From Balanoglossus misakiensis (lineage: Eukaryota; Hemichordata), in assembly GCA_040954595.2 (NCBI GenBank), contig CM082581.2, positions 3,410,001 to 3,474,000 on the forward strand: DNA of 64,000 bases. Direction: 5' to 3'. The notes under the pieces are model-generated. The model made no database searches and was not told the origin of the DNA. It saw nothing but the letters and a program-made list of their open reading frames with translations. Shown one piece after another: positions 23,092 to 35,280 of this stretch (positions are counted from its first letter, which is position 1; each line of letters begins with the position of its first letter). A program made the position numbers and the translations under genes.

Positions 23092-24170
23092 GGTAGTGGG
23101 TAGGGTAAGGTAGGATACAGGGCAGGGCTGGGGACAAGGCAGCTAGGGGAAAGGACAGGGCAGGGAGCAGGGCTTGGTAAAGGGGCAGGATAGGGAAGAG
23201 GGGCAGGACAGGGAACAGGGTAGATGGGTCGACAGGTGGGCAGGACAGGGAACAGCTAGCGTACCGGTAGGGGGTATGACAGGGAATGGGGTAGAGGGCA
23301 GGACAGGCATGGAACAGGGTAGAGGGGTCAGGACGTGGACAGGGAACAGGGTAGAGGCAGTGTACGAAATAAAGCCAGTCCGACAGTCCGAGACTGGTTG
23401 TTTTTCTGTAGGACTGGTAAAAATAAAATGTTACCAGTCCGACAGACAGGTTGATTTTAGCGTGGGAGTTGACCAGTAGTATCATGGTATCTTTTAGACT
23501 TTCCCCAGTTCATGTATTGCACATAAAAGAAACAATGATCTAAGTAATGTAAAGAGAAACTGAAAGATGATTCCATCCCATCTTCAATTGTTCAAAGATG
23601 AGGTAATACCTTCTCAGTTGTATTTGATTACATTTAATTGTAAGGTATAATATCAGGACTGGTAAGTTTTTGGCAGGACTGGCAACTTTTTGAAGTTGCC
23701 AGTCCTGGTGACTGGTTGATATTTCCTACGAATTTCGAACACTGGTAGAGGGGAGGGCAGGACAGGGAACAGGGTAGAGGGACAGGCAGGGAACAGGGTA
23801 GAGGGGTCAGGACTGGGACAGGGTAGAGGGTAGAGGGGAGGGCAGGACAGGGAACAGGGTAGAGGGCAGGACAGGGAACAGGGTAGAGCAGGACAGGGAA
23901 CAGGGTAGAGCAGGACAGGGAACAGGGTAGAGAGCAGGACAGGGAACAGGGTAGAGCAGGACAGGGAACAGGGTAGAGGGCAGGACAGGGAACAGGGTAG
24001 AGGGCAAGACAGGGAACAGGGTAGGGGTATAGGACAGGGTAGAGAGGACGGGGCAGGGAACAGGGACAAGGCAGCTAGGGAACAGGGGAGAGGGTAGATG
24101 GGTCAGGACAGGGCAAGACTAGGGATAGGATGGGGCAGGAGAGGATGGGAACGGGGAACAGAGAAGAGGG
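23092..24170. repeat. G-rich minisatellite (GGACAGGGAACAGGGTAGAG)
   Basis: Irregular 18-27-bp units of GGGAACAGGGTAGAGGGCAG type fill 23092-23357 and 23745-24170. The two blocks were one array before the hAT-like element landed in it. Repeated GGG runs give G-quadruplex potential on the plus strand. Pro/Cys/Ser-rich open frames on the minus strand are an artefact of composition. Confidence 0.93.
23358..23744. mobile_element. 387-bp hAT-like non-autonomous element, copy 1
   Basis: It starts CAGTGTACGAAAT and ends ATTTCGAACACTG, giving near-perfect 13-bp inverted ends. It contains several AGTCCGACAG / GGACTGGTAA subterminal motifs in both orientations. It is inserted in the G-rich minisatellite, and the flanking repeat hides an exact duplication (GTAGAGG on both sides). 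By eye it is identical over all 387 bp to the copy at 52465-52851. Confidence 0.88.
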
Positions 24171-24863
24171 GACAGATTTAGCAGGCCGAAGAAGAAAAAG
24201 AAATACCAATAGGGGCCCAAGCCATTATGGAAACATGGCCATTAAACCTCTATTTCTTCTATATTACCAAATCATACTTTCAAAATGTACTAGTAAATCA
24301 TGCCTATATCAAGTACAATAATGAAAAAAGGACAATTCAAGTTTATAGAGAGAGAGAGCAAGTCGATCAATATGTGGTGATATTTAACTGTTTATTGTCA
24401 TGTTTGCTTTCTAAACACAACTGTTTTACACAAGTTTCGTAGCAATACAGGAATAATGCTGTATTCCCTTTTTATTGTTTAACATCAAGCTTATCTGAAC
24501 TTTACTTTTTCTATATATGAGTGCAATAATGCTCTCTAAGGATGAATGGTAAACACCTGAAGGCTGCTGTATCCAGTGCAATTACCAGTAGTGTTAATTT
24601 ACACACAGTGCTTTACAGTTACGTGCAATGATTGTTGTGCCTATAGGACCCAACAACCTTCAGGTATAATGCTGAACAAATCGTAGTGATAATTTAGGAT
24701 TATTTCAATGGCAAACTTAAAGCAGTGTTGGCACACTGAAATGCAATTTAATTTTAACCTGCTCCCTCTCTCTGTGACACAGTACAGATTATACAATGTC
24801 CAATTGCAACAAATGTTGGGGAAGTTCTGTTCTTGAAATGACGATGAAACCAAACAAAGTTGG

Positions 24864-27800
24864 TCATTGAAAGAAAGTCATCTTGTCCAGGAAAACTCCT
24901 CTGCATCTGATGCCCTCCATTTTGAATTCATGCATGTATCCTCTTCTTTCCTAGAACAGAAGACAAAATTACACTTACCTTAAATTGAATTATCATAGCA
25001 AAATACATTAAAAGGGTGACGATCTTCTTATGCGCATGTGCCAGACCAGAGACTCTGGTTACAAAAATTGTTTACAGTCAACGTCATAAGGCAGCGAGGG
25101 TGCTGTCCTAACAAAAGACAAGATGGCAGCGACCATAGTCTGTGTCAGAGATTGGGTAAAGACAGCAAATGGGGTGAAAAGAAGGGACAAAACTAAAGTC
25201 TATACTTATACCAGTATGGTGCTCAAGGAAAAGTGGATGGATGCTAAGGCAGTCCACTATTTGAATGAGTCAAACACAGAATTTGCAGAACATTTGGATT
25301 GGACATGATGTTTGCACACATGGAATTACGCACATGCGCATAAGACGATCGTTGGCCTTTAACTTCCACACAGAAATAAAAATGTGCTCCTGTCAAACAC
25401 TCAGACCATGCATAGGACATGGGTCTAGAATGTGACAACATTCAATCAGGTAATTTCTTAATCTCCATGTAATACATGTATGCTTGTTGGTGCCCCTTGA
25501 CAGCCAGACAACAATTACCATAAGTACAGTTTATTTCAAGAAGTCTGGAGAATATTTAAAATCATTTGAGTATAACTGTCTTGCACTAAGGACACTGGTC
25601 CCATATGGGGAGTACACAGACATAGATGTACACTGGAATAACTGGATATGAATGGAATATCCTCAGGTGATATGTGACAGATCATTTTGGAGCGTTGATT
25701 CATTGTGCTGCGATGTAAGAACCGATAACCTCAGGTACGGTACATATGCGAAACTGCTTTGAACAAACTCTTATCCAGAGTTTAAATAAAATTTGGAGAT
25801 GTAATGCCATAAAAATGAGTTTATCATAGCTCCGAACAACTCTTTCCTATGTATATAGATCCATGGACGTCCATGGTAGATCCTACATCGCTAATCCCAC
25901 TATGAAGATATGGCCATGGCACTATGTGTATTCCCCGCGTTACATAGGAACTGTGTAGGTTGCTGTAGCCATGGCTAGCTGGTCGCCCAGTTTCAACAAT
26001 TACCATTACATCAGGTAGCTGGCCAGTCTAGGGTCTATGCATAAACTAATTGAAGTTTGGGACGTGTAAAATTGTTCTGCTGTCTTTAAATTCAATACAG
26101 TATTTATGTCATCCACTATATGAAACAGCAATAATTGATTCAGACAAAGCAATGTGTACAAGTATAAATGTCAATCAGTTTCTTTTTGTACCTATTGAAA
26201 CATACAGAAGTTGATCAAAAACCAGACAAGTGTCCCAAGTGAAAACAATATGTTGTGGGACATTTCGTATTGCAGCTGTCAAGACGCCGTCCGTCCTATT
26301 AAACTAAGAGCATTGAGATCGATTTGTTTACATCATTGTTGGGGGGTCCTTGAAACCGGCCGAAAGTAGAAGTGTAAAATGAGTCACCTATTACACTCCA
26401 GGTGACGGGGGTGTCTTGAAACTGACCTCCATTGGATTTGGATGGTGGGGAGTTGCAGCTTCAATAGTTACCTTGGAAATCTGCTTGGCTGCTCTACAGG
26501 CATAACACATCTCTATATGATTGTGTAGGTTGGCAGTTGTCGATCATCAGAGATAAACTGGTATCTGCAAAACATGAAAAAAGACCAATACATATATTTT
26601 GTGTCCAACAACACAATGGTCAAATGTAGCAGAATTGATCTGTCTTCATGGACAATACAATGCCGATACGTCCAAAATGAGCCATTAAAATATATATGCT
26701 GTCATCCATGGTGTCTACTGAATTTTGAAATCTAAGTTTTACCTTACCCGCTACCTTTGAATCTGCTTGACTACTTTACAGGCATGCACACAGATTTACT
26801 CTGGCAGTTGTTGATCATCAGAGAGAAATAGGTGTCATCTGCAAATATGAAAAATATATCAATAAGCATTTCTGTGTCAAACAGAACAATAGTAGAATGT
26901 AGCAGCTGATCTCCTGTCTTCCAAAATGAGCAATTAAATTCTATATGTTGTCATCCATCCATGTCGTCTACTGAATCTTGAATTCTAAGTTTGACCTTAC
27001 GCTACCTTTGATTCTGCTTGGCTACTTTACAGGCATGCACACAGATTTACTCTGGCAGTTGTTGATCATCAGAGAGAAATAGGTGTCATCTGCAAATATG
27101 AAAAATATATCAATAAGCATTTCTGTGTCAAACAGAACAATAGTAGAATGTAGCAGCTGATCTCCTGTCTTCCAAAATGAGCAATTAAATTCTATATGTT
27201 GTCATCCATCCATGTCGTCTACTGAATCTTGAATTCTAAGTTTGACCTTACGCTACCTTTGATTCTGCTTGGCTACTTTACAGGCATGCACACAGATTTA
27301 CTCTGGCAGTTGTTGATCATCAGAGAGAAATAGGTGTCATCTGCAAATATGAAAAATATATCAATAAGCATATGTCTGAGTCAAACGTATGGTAATATGT
27401 ATCTATGGTCAGAGATGATTTCCGGTCTTCATGGACAATATAATATCTCCGTCCAAAATTAGCAGTTTATGCTGTCAGCCACGGGGGTCTACTGAATCTT
27501 GAGAAGACTAATTTATTACCCTTGATTTCAGCTTGGCTATTTAACTGACATGCATAAAGATCTACATTGGCAAATGGTGATCATCAAAGAGAAACTGTTG
27601 TCTGTAAAAATGGGAAAAATAGACCAATACACATTTTTTTGTGTCAAAAAGAACAATGGTAAAATGTAGCAAATGATCTTCTGTCTTCATGAACAATACA
27701 GTACATTCGAAATGAGCCATATATGCTGTCATTCATGGGGTCTACCAAATTATGAGGAGACTATGTTACGGTATTACCTTTGAATCTGCTTGGCTACTTT

Positions 27801-28776
27801 ACAGGCATCCACCCAGATCTAGTTTGGCAGTTGTTGATCATCAAAGAAACTTCTGTGCACAAATGAAAAAATATGCCAATAAAAAGACAGTAAAATGGAT
27901 CTATGGACAGAGATTTCCTATCTTCATGAACAATACACAACGCCATACAGTTGTGGACAAATCTTGGCCTTTTGTGATTTAGAGATCTTCATCGTGGTTC
28001 ATGAAGGTAATGTACTTCAATGGCTGCTCACACAAAATAAATTTGCATACCCACACCACAGGATTCATGTCACCAGGTTACCCTCTTCGTGTCTGGACTG
28101 GAGGATATATTGTATCATCGAAATCTGAAACTAATAAGAAAAAACTGTGTAAATAGACAATTATAACTGACTGCTATAGACTGCAACTTGGCTGCTAACA
28201 AACTCCAAAACCTGCAACAAATAATAAATAGGAAATATTAATTCATTATCATAGACAGGGCGGGTTTTATGTCATCTATTGTATACTTCGCAAACATTGT
28301 TCTACGCCTTTCATCTGTTGGCTATTTAGATAGCTGATACACATTATCCATTGTAAAACTCAAGGATCTGATAAACATATTTCATTATACTCAATAGACT
28401 TACAAAAAATGTAACTATCTCCACTTCATTAGGAGAAACATGGACCAGTAATCAGTCAACAAATCACTGCCAATGACGCAAAAACTCTATAAATTACCAA
28501 CAAATTATCCCCCAGTAGTTATCACCTTTCTACATATTATGTATTATAATTGTATTACTATGCCTATCACTAATTTTAGCTCCTAAATGGAAAATCACCA
28601 TTACAGCTTAATATGGAGAGTTTTAAGTTTAAGAAAACAACACAGTGCTAAAAACTGTACAAATTATTAATGGGCTTTTCAGTTATTCCCTAAATCATCA
28701 TAAATATTTACTAAAATATGCCTTTAAGCTATTAGCATACTTGACAATATCAGTCACTACAAATTCAACACATTTT

Positions 28777-28813
<37 letters not shown>

Positions 28814-31800
28814 CAACCGCCATCAAGTATCAATGTCAATCATCACCATAACAATAAACAACAACAATTAACATGAAAACTGCCACCACCATCACCAACT
28901 TTACAAGAAAACAAAAACAAAATATTAAATGACCCATGAAAATCACAAACTTGCAACCAATGGCATCCTACAAAGTCACTAGTTTATTAATCTATCTATA
29001 ATATACTCTTAAATATTACGTTTATTATTCAGTAGGTAAATTAGTAAGTCTAAGAATTTTGTAATATTAAACCTTCAATTCGTTATTATTCATATGCATA
29101 GTTGACATTATACACCAGTAATTCTGAATGTTGATTTTATTTAAATTACTGCAACTTCCATAACAGACATGTTGCTATGCAAATTGCTTTCCAATTTACA
29201 AATGAGTGCTCACTTTAGGGGAAAGACAATGAGCTGTTGGTGAAACTGACCGGATGGTATTAAACACAATACAATACAGGTATTCCCGTACACATCTGAA
29301 ATACAAATCTTACATAATGCAATGTTTATTTAATAATCTGGAATAAAATCATGCATTCAATACAAACAAATTGTGATCACAATTACACCAGTTAAATAAA
29401 TTAAAAGCTTTAACTCATAAACACTCTGAGTGATACATCATGTTTGTGAGTGCAGTATATAGTATGTCATGTTTGCGAGTGCAAGGTATGTAATGATATC
29501 CCCAAATCTGACTGGCCAGGTCAGAATGGGGACACCCACATGGAATATTATACAAAACACATTAAATACCACAGTCTATCCAACTGCAGTGTCATTGCAT
29601 ATACGAGAACAACAGAGAATCATAAGGCGCACATTCCTAGAAAAAAAGGAGAACTTTATTTAATTAACAATAATCAACATACCAGTCATAAATGTTTTCA
29701 CCAACAGCTCATTGTACTAGAGTCATCTTTCTCTAGATTGTACACAGAATCACCTGTCTCACAAAACTCTGTACACAGAATCACAAAGTATGCAATGTCA
29801 ACTATGCAGAGTGTTTAGGCTACCAATTCTGATGAATATTTAAGATGAATGTGATTGACTGTTTGGATGAAAATACACCACAGTGACTGTGTTATATTGT
29901 TGGTTAAATTAAACCTTCACTAACAAATTTATTTGTTACTTTGTACCACTATGACTACAAAATGTCATGCCTATTCAGACAGAACTGAACATTGCACCAA
30001 TATTATTGTGGATTAAATTAAGACCATTAACAATCAAATAATCACCACATGAAGACCTGTATACCATTCAAACAATTATTCATCTCAACCGTTTTCATTA
30101 CAAAGTATCCAGAAAATCCACCTATCTGACAATATATCACGCTGACATACCGTACACTATGCAGAAACTACTGTTATTGGTGTCTTTCTTACACAGCCAT
30201 AAAGTACTCATCACCATCATCATCATCATCATCACTATTAATTATTTTTGTCATTATTATTGTTATTTTGTTATTATTTCATCATTATCATCAACAGCAG
30301 TAATATACATTTGATACTATCATCCCTACCTATGATTTAATTATTTGATTATTTTTTCACTTGATTAAAATGTTCTGTCTTTAATCAACCTGCAGTTTAC
30401 AAACTACAAATGTGACTGCTCTCGTAGTAAGTTTGTCGTTTGATTGGCATTGATTTTGAGTAGTGCTCCAATTTCACTCATCGTCCTTACCGTAAAGTTG
30501 CATTTGAACATCCTGAAGTACATGTACACACAAACTGAATATAACAGATGCTTACCTTGTTTTGCAGCAGGCTAATGTTTTCAATTCTGCACCATTCTAC
30601 AATGTTCATAATCATTTCAGCTGCCAAGCAAAAGAACAATGCATTCATGATTGTATAGACAACAAAATAATACTTCCCTACTCAAAGATCAGCTTTAGTA
30701 ACGTATATCCATTTCTGTAATCTTCAATTTTTCCCCACAAGTCTTGGAAAGTTCCTCCTGCAATTAAGAAGGTTGAAAACAATTTTGAGCACAAAATCAA
30801 AACTTTTGAACAGTAGAGAAATCATGGATAAGAAAAAATTCACATAGTATATCTTTATCTTCTAATGATTTAGTTGTCTATGAAATTTCGCCAGTTACTC
30901 TGGAAAGTTAAGATCTAGCCAATCCCAATATTTAGTGGGAGGACATGTGAAAAGGCTATTAAAATTGCACCCATATCATGATCAATCAAAGACATGGGCA
31001 AAACATCCACGGGCCTCTGAGTCTAATAGTAAACATCACTGTTTAATTCCATTAGGGTGATGTCATAAGAAACATTCCTTTTAGTTTGGGGATTGGGGTG
31101 GACACTTTAGACCCCAGAAAATTTCTATCCTACAAAATCGATTTAAGGTGGCATTGCATGAATGACTTTTTTTAGAGGCCTATTTCTCATCAAAGACAAC
31201 GTTAAAACCCTCATAAACCATGTCAACAGCCTGTTGTGAACAAGGCTTCTCTGCAATGAAGTGCATAAAGACTGGCGATCCAGTCTGAACATTGAGACTG
31301 TAGGCAATTTGCTGAGAATCAGCCTGGATGGACCAGAGAGTGATGACTATGCAGCAGACAGGACATTGGACAGATGCTCAGCATAGGCGACGGATGGATG
31401 GATGTCAGAGATTGAGCCCCAACTGGTTGACAGCAGTAGTAATTGGGACAATAATGGTACAATATCCCTTATTATCATTGTCATTACAATAATTAACGTT
31501 TAGCTAAAAAAAATGGGCAGGTGAAAATATTGTATGGGCAGGTGGATTAAAAAGTTAAGTCCGAGGCCTGACTATGTACTGGTAATTGCTCTTCTTGAGA
31601 TGAATTTTTTGTGTGGTATAACTTATAAGACAAATATCCTACAAAATATTAAAGTTCTGAATTACCTATGATTTGATTATTCTAAAGAAGCCAATCCCAT
31701 TAACTTAAAACTCAAATTTTAAAGTAATCAACCGCATAATTTCTGAGAAATATAATTTTTTTATCAAAATTGGAAAATATGCCCCTGAAATTCAAGATAT

Positions 31801-32994
31801 TGCCCCCACAAAACATTGACATCATAGGTTTTGTAAATCATCATGACAACTCACCCAGGAACTTCAAATCAAATTTCAAAGCAATGGGGTAGAGGGTTCT
31901 GAGAAAGAGCTTTGACCAAAAATGGCAAATATCACCCAAAAAATTTACAGTTACTACTGAATTCTTCAAGTTGATTAATTTTGATAAACAGTATACAAAT
32001 CTTACTTAGGGTACCCCTAGGAACATGCCTACCAAATTTCAAAGCAATCTGACAAGTGGTTTTACAGGGGGGAAATTGACCACACAAAAAAAGGCAAAAA
32101 TTGCTCCAAAATTATAAAAATATGCAAATTTTGCACCAATTTGAACAAAACTATGGTAACTCAGATCACCTAAATGAAGCTTCATACTTAATTTCAAAGA
32201 AATCAGCTGATCAATTCCAGAAAAGAAGATTTTTTACCCAAAATGTGGAAAAAGACAAAAAAATGCATATAAAATAGAAAATTCACACTATTAGCTCAAA
32301 CCATACAGAACTGTGTGAGGTTAACATAAGGTACATGCATACCAATTTTCAAAGCAATCTGACCAGTGGTTGTTGAGTTTCTGAGTTTTGACCAATTATA
32401 CATTTTCACAGCTAATGTGTATATTTTGGCAATAACAACTTCATTTGAACAAACTCCCATCTACAGCCCAGCCTGCATCAGCACACCAAATATCAAGGTG
32501 ATACGTGCAGCGGTTTGAAACTCTGGGATTGCCAATGACCACTTTATTTCGTCAATTTCTGAAATATGACCAGCGAGAGCTTTGTCAGTGGGGTATAGGC
32601 CCGTAGCGTGAGCGTTCGTATGACGCGATATCGGGAGATTGCTACTGATTTATCGTTTTTAGCTACCTTACAATCAATAAAATACCAACATAGCATCTGT
32701 ACAAACGCCTGTGCGCGAACGTTGTGAAATTCTAAGGAAATTCGTCTTACTCTGAAACAATTTTAGTTGCGTTACCTAACTAGGAACTTCGTTACTGTGT
32801 AAAATTTAGCCTTAAATGCTGGGGCCAAAACTTTTTTTGCTTGGAGTTGACGTCACGGAATAAACATTATAAATTATACTTACTGAATCATTCAAGTCGA
32901 CCAACGACATCCCATGCACACTGTATACCATCTTCAGAGCGGACTCCAGCACGAAAGTTGGATTCAAAAGCGTACACAAATCATGACACACCAT
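24864..32994 (-). CDS. Unrecognised six-exon gene, 133-residue product
   Basis: I do not recognise this protein. Six exons join in perfect phase: e1 32884-32994, e2 30703-30757, e3 30556-30620, e4 28082-28124, e5 26472-26512, e6 24864-24950 (stop at 24864-24866). Phases at exon ends are 0, 1, 0, 1 and 0. All acceptors are AG and all donors GT, although e2 uses a weak GTTACT. The product starts MVCHDLCTLLNPTFVLESA, is acidic-helical in the middle (KITEMDI, EMIMNIVEWCRIENISLL), has a Cys/Lys segment (MCYACRAAKQISK) and ends RCRGVFLDKMTFFQ. There is no signal peptide or membrane segment. The start context (GGAGAATGG) is good. Exon 5 is the first unit of a tandem array of decayed copies. Support rests on splice logic alone, so some small exons could be wrong. 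Confidence 0.5.
25008..25362. mobile_element. TTAA-type element with a gene-like start (ATGGCAGCGACC)
   Basis: It runs from TTAAAAGGGTGACGATCTTC to AAGACGATCGTTGGCCTTTAA, with GCGCATG-rich ends. Inside, AAGATGGCAGCGACCATAG (a YY1-like initiator context) opens a 61-codon frame at 25123-25308. The second copy at 49546-49833 preserves the same ATG and much of the frame. Confidence 0.78.
26460..27860 (-). repeat. 251-bp tandem array of exon-5 duplicates in the unrecognised gene
   Basis: Six units are spaced about 250-280 bp apart. A shared landmark (CAGGCAT or its variant) falls at about 26500, 26781, 27032, 27283, 27548 and 27805. Each unit carries an exon-like block with upstream AG and a downstream GT donor: CAAG or CAAAG followed by GTAACT, GTAGCG or GTAAT. 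Only the 26472-26512 unit keeps an open frame that fits its neighbours. The others have in-frame stops or single-base shifts. The units around 26850-27360 look identical to each other by eye, so the last duplication was recent. Confidence 0.75.
31226..31386 (+). pseudogene. hAT transposase C-terminal fragment, frameshifted
   Basis: The plus strand reads ACCEQGFSAMKCIKT, then after a one-base shift WRSSLNIETVGNLLRISLDG and continues to a TAG at 31384-31386. This resembles the C-terminal dimerisation region of hAT/ZMYM-KRBA2-type transposases (the CExGFSxMNxIK motif). The rest of the gene is missing. It abuts a truncated GGTGGCATTGCATGA-family element at 31142. Confidence 0.6.
32330..32520. repeat. 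Dispersed repeat shared with 11165-11345
   Basis: Shared blocks are AAAGCAATCTGACCAGT, TGAGTTTTGACCAATT, CAACTTCATTTGAACAAACTC and CTACAGCCCAGCCTGCATC, followed by a GTGATACGTGCAGCGG or GTGATACACGCAGCGG end. At 11345 it runs on into GGACGGACATACAGACATAC. The family is not identified. Confidence 0.8.
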
Positions 32995-33377
32995 TCTCCA
33001 TGTTCTGTCTCGAATATTCTCAGAGCCGTCAGGTAGACACTTGCGCCATTATATATCTGACGTCATCGTGTAAAATTTCCATTACGTTGGACAACTTTTC
33101 ACTCACTCCTTGCGATAGAACCACAGTCGAAACTTCAACTGTCTATGACAAAACTTGCACCCTGGCCGCAGGCGAATACTTGGAAGGAGATTTCAAGAAT
33201 AATATTTCCATTCGGAGGGATGGGCGCTCCATTCAAACCAAGCGATTTCGCGATGAAAGTTCACTCCAAACCGACCGCCATGATATGACGTAGGCCTTCC
33301 ACAACTATACATCGCCCTCAACGCCACACCACGTGAAAGTAACAGTTTCGTTTGTTTTGTTTCTTCACACATCATCA

Positions 33378-33803
33378 TAGTCTCGGTTACCCAGAGCCCT
33401 CTGCTTCTTCCGTTAGGCACTCCAGAAAGAGGGTCTGGGGAAACCCGGTAGACTAACCGTCAGGCGGAATCGGGACAGCTGCGATGCATGACGGGAGATT
33501 AATATTCGATACGATATTATGATATGTCGATATTAGAAAACTATTTACCGAACTTCTCTCTCTCTTTTCAATTTGTATACAGTTTTAGCAGGTCTAGCAC
33601 TTCTCAGCATGTTTTCTTTATCGTATGTCATACATGTCGGCCGTGGGTTCGCGCGCAGGACGTCGCCATTTTGGAATATTAATCTCCCGTCATGCATCGC
33701 AGCTGTCCCGATTCCGCCTGACGGTTAGTCTACCGGGTTTCCCCAGACCCTCTTTCTGGAGTGCCTAACGGAAGAAGCAGAGGGCTCTGGGTAACCGAGA
33801 CTA
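33378..33803. mobile_element. 426-bp foldback element with 9-bp target duplication (MULE-like)
   Basis: Terminal inverted repeats of about 135 bp start TAGTCTCGGTTACCC and run through GAGCCCTCTGCTTCTTCCG to GGGAGATTAATATTC. They are flanked by a perfect 9-bp duplication ACATCATCA (33369-33377 and 33804-33812). Long TIRs and a 9-bp duplication are typical of Mutator-like elements. No transposase is present. It lies upstream of the unrecognised gene's first exon. Confidence 0.88.
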
Positions 33804-33965
33804 ACATCATCACAACTTCGAGTCGACTGTCTAGTGCCACAGGTTTATCGATTTTGGACAGCGTACAGCTTTTCCGAGGACAACAAATTTATTTCCTTTA
33901 AGATACATTTTCCTACATTTGAATATCATTTAAATATTTTGTATAACTGAACTCTATTGTGGACA

Positions 33966-34006
<41 letters not shown>

Positions 34007-34030
34007 AGATAGAGAGAGATAGATAGATAG
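33966..34030. repeat. GATA tetranucleotide microsatellite
   Basis: About 13 GATA units with one AGAGAGA interruption. Other simple repeats: (ATC)n at 16309-16336, 28776-28814 and 30209-30232; (CA)n at about 19955-19980; poly(C) or poly(G) tracts at 14003, 14033, 14327, 15320, 19775, 20615, 36108, 39305, 41303, 47834, 61862-61984 and 63368. Confidence 0.95.
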
Positions 34031-34815
34031 ACCCTCGTTGTCCAAAGAAGGTTTTTGAGAAGATGTGTATACGTGATAATTGCAGGTTTGAGACAGTTCC
34101 AGTTTTCAGTTAATTTCTGGTGGCAGTGAGTCGATGACACTTTTGAGAAGGGTCGGAATGGGATCACGACAGCATGATTTTGACAGCAATGACGCGATGA
34201 TTTCCTTAAGTTCCTCTGTTGTCATGGGTACAAAATTAAAGAATGTAGTAGGTGATAAAGACTAGCCCACCGGTCGCTTGGTGATTTTTTTGTATTTATA
34301 AAGATTCTCAATACTTTTCGTGTATAAAATTTCTTGCTTTGGGCGAGTTTCTGGTACTGAGTTGATTTTCGAATTTAGGGCTTGGCTTTCGGTTTCGGTT
34401 ACCGACGCGATCCCATCGACTTGAGCACCCAATAGACTTGGTGATATTAGGGGCAGGATATGGCACAGGCGAATTACCAGATTGACTACACCATAGACTG
34501 TGAAGCGAGTAATTTTTCAGGGTCTATGCCTACACGAATCCAACTAATCACGAATATGGGCTCTTTTGTCAATAAAGATATTTCTGAACCTGTTAGGCAG
34601 CGATCACAAAAACAGGGTGTGTGTGTATGGAAAGCACTCTGTTGATGGTTACTAGAAGTGCTTGGTCTGTGCAATTAATGCAAACTGAATAGTCTGAGAA
34701 CAAATTGCGAGCTAAGGACATCAAACCATAGAGGGGACTTACTAGTAAATAGGAAGAGCGATTATATATGCTGGCAATCAGGTAAATGCATTCCCAAATT
34801 GTGTTCAAATCAATT

Positions 34816-34989
34816 GTAAAGCCTCCAGAGCTGCCACTTTTTGCATTATTTTCCTGATTTTATTTTCCAACTTAAATTAGTCCATCTAAATAAGCTTACT
34901 GATACATGAACACCTTATCGATGCCCGATTGTGACTGCATGTTGCAATTTGAACACACTATATAGTAATGGCAGCTATAGCAGCTTTAA
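34816..34989. mobile_element. TTAA-type element, AGCTGCCA family, shortened
   Basis: It runs from GTAAAGCCTCCAGAGCTGCC to GGCAGCTATAGCAGCTTTAA. It has the AATAAGCTTACTGATACATG interior but lacks the middle. It lies upstream of the unrecognised gene. Confidence 0.8.
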
Positions 34990-35280
34990 CTCAACGACTT
35001 CTGGTCTTTGGTACTAATGCATTAATAGCGAGATCAAAGGTCCTCAGATAGGCTGCTTTCCTGTAATACAATGCTGACAGCAGACAGATTTGAGAGTAAT
35101 TCAACAAGAACAATTCCCATAGAGATTTGTGAAAGAAGTAAGAAGTTGAATGAGTGGATAGTGGGTAAGATCAAGGCTTGTGCCGGCTTGTAGAAATTTA
35201 CTCAAACAGTTTCAGAATACTAACATGGTAAGTTTAGCAAAATGAAAACTTTCACACTTTGGTATTGATTATCACATACT

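Larger units (their letters stand above)
17435..24450. other. Gene-poor block between WDR11 and the unrecognised gene
   Basis: Apart from the arrays listed separately, this stretch holds AT-rich unique sequence (19305-20300, 22890-23090) without convincing exons. I looked on both strands for phase-consistent exon blocks and saw none. A poly(G) tract lies at about 19775 and a (CA)n run at about 19960. Confidence 0.6.

Noticed and set aside
23060-24069. Pro/Cys/Ser-rich open frames of up to 141 codons
   Set aside because: Low-complexity translation of the G-rich minisatellite; one of them crosses the transposon boundary.
29450-29818. 122-codon plus-strand frame in intron 3 of the unrecognised gene
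   Set aside because: Codon use is random-looking and AT-driven, and no motif is recognised.
32841-33293. 150-codon plus-strand frame
   Set aside because: It lies opposite the first exon and promoter region of the unrecognised minus-strand gene. No family resemblance and no splice support.
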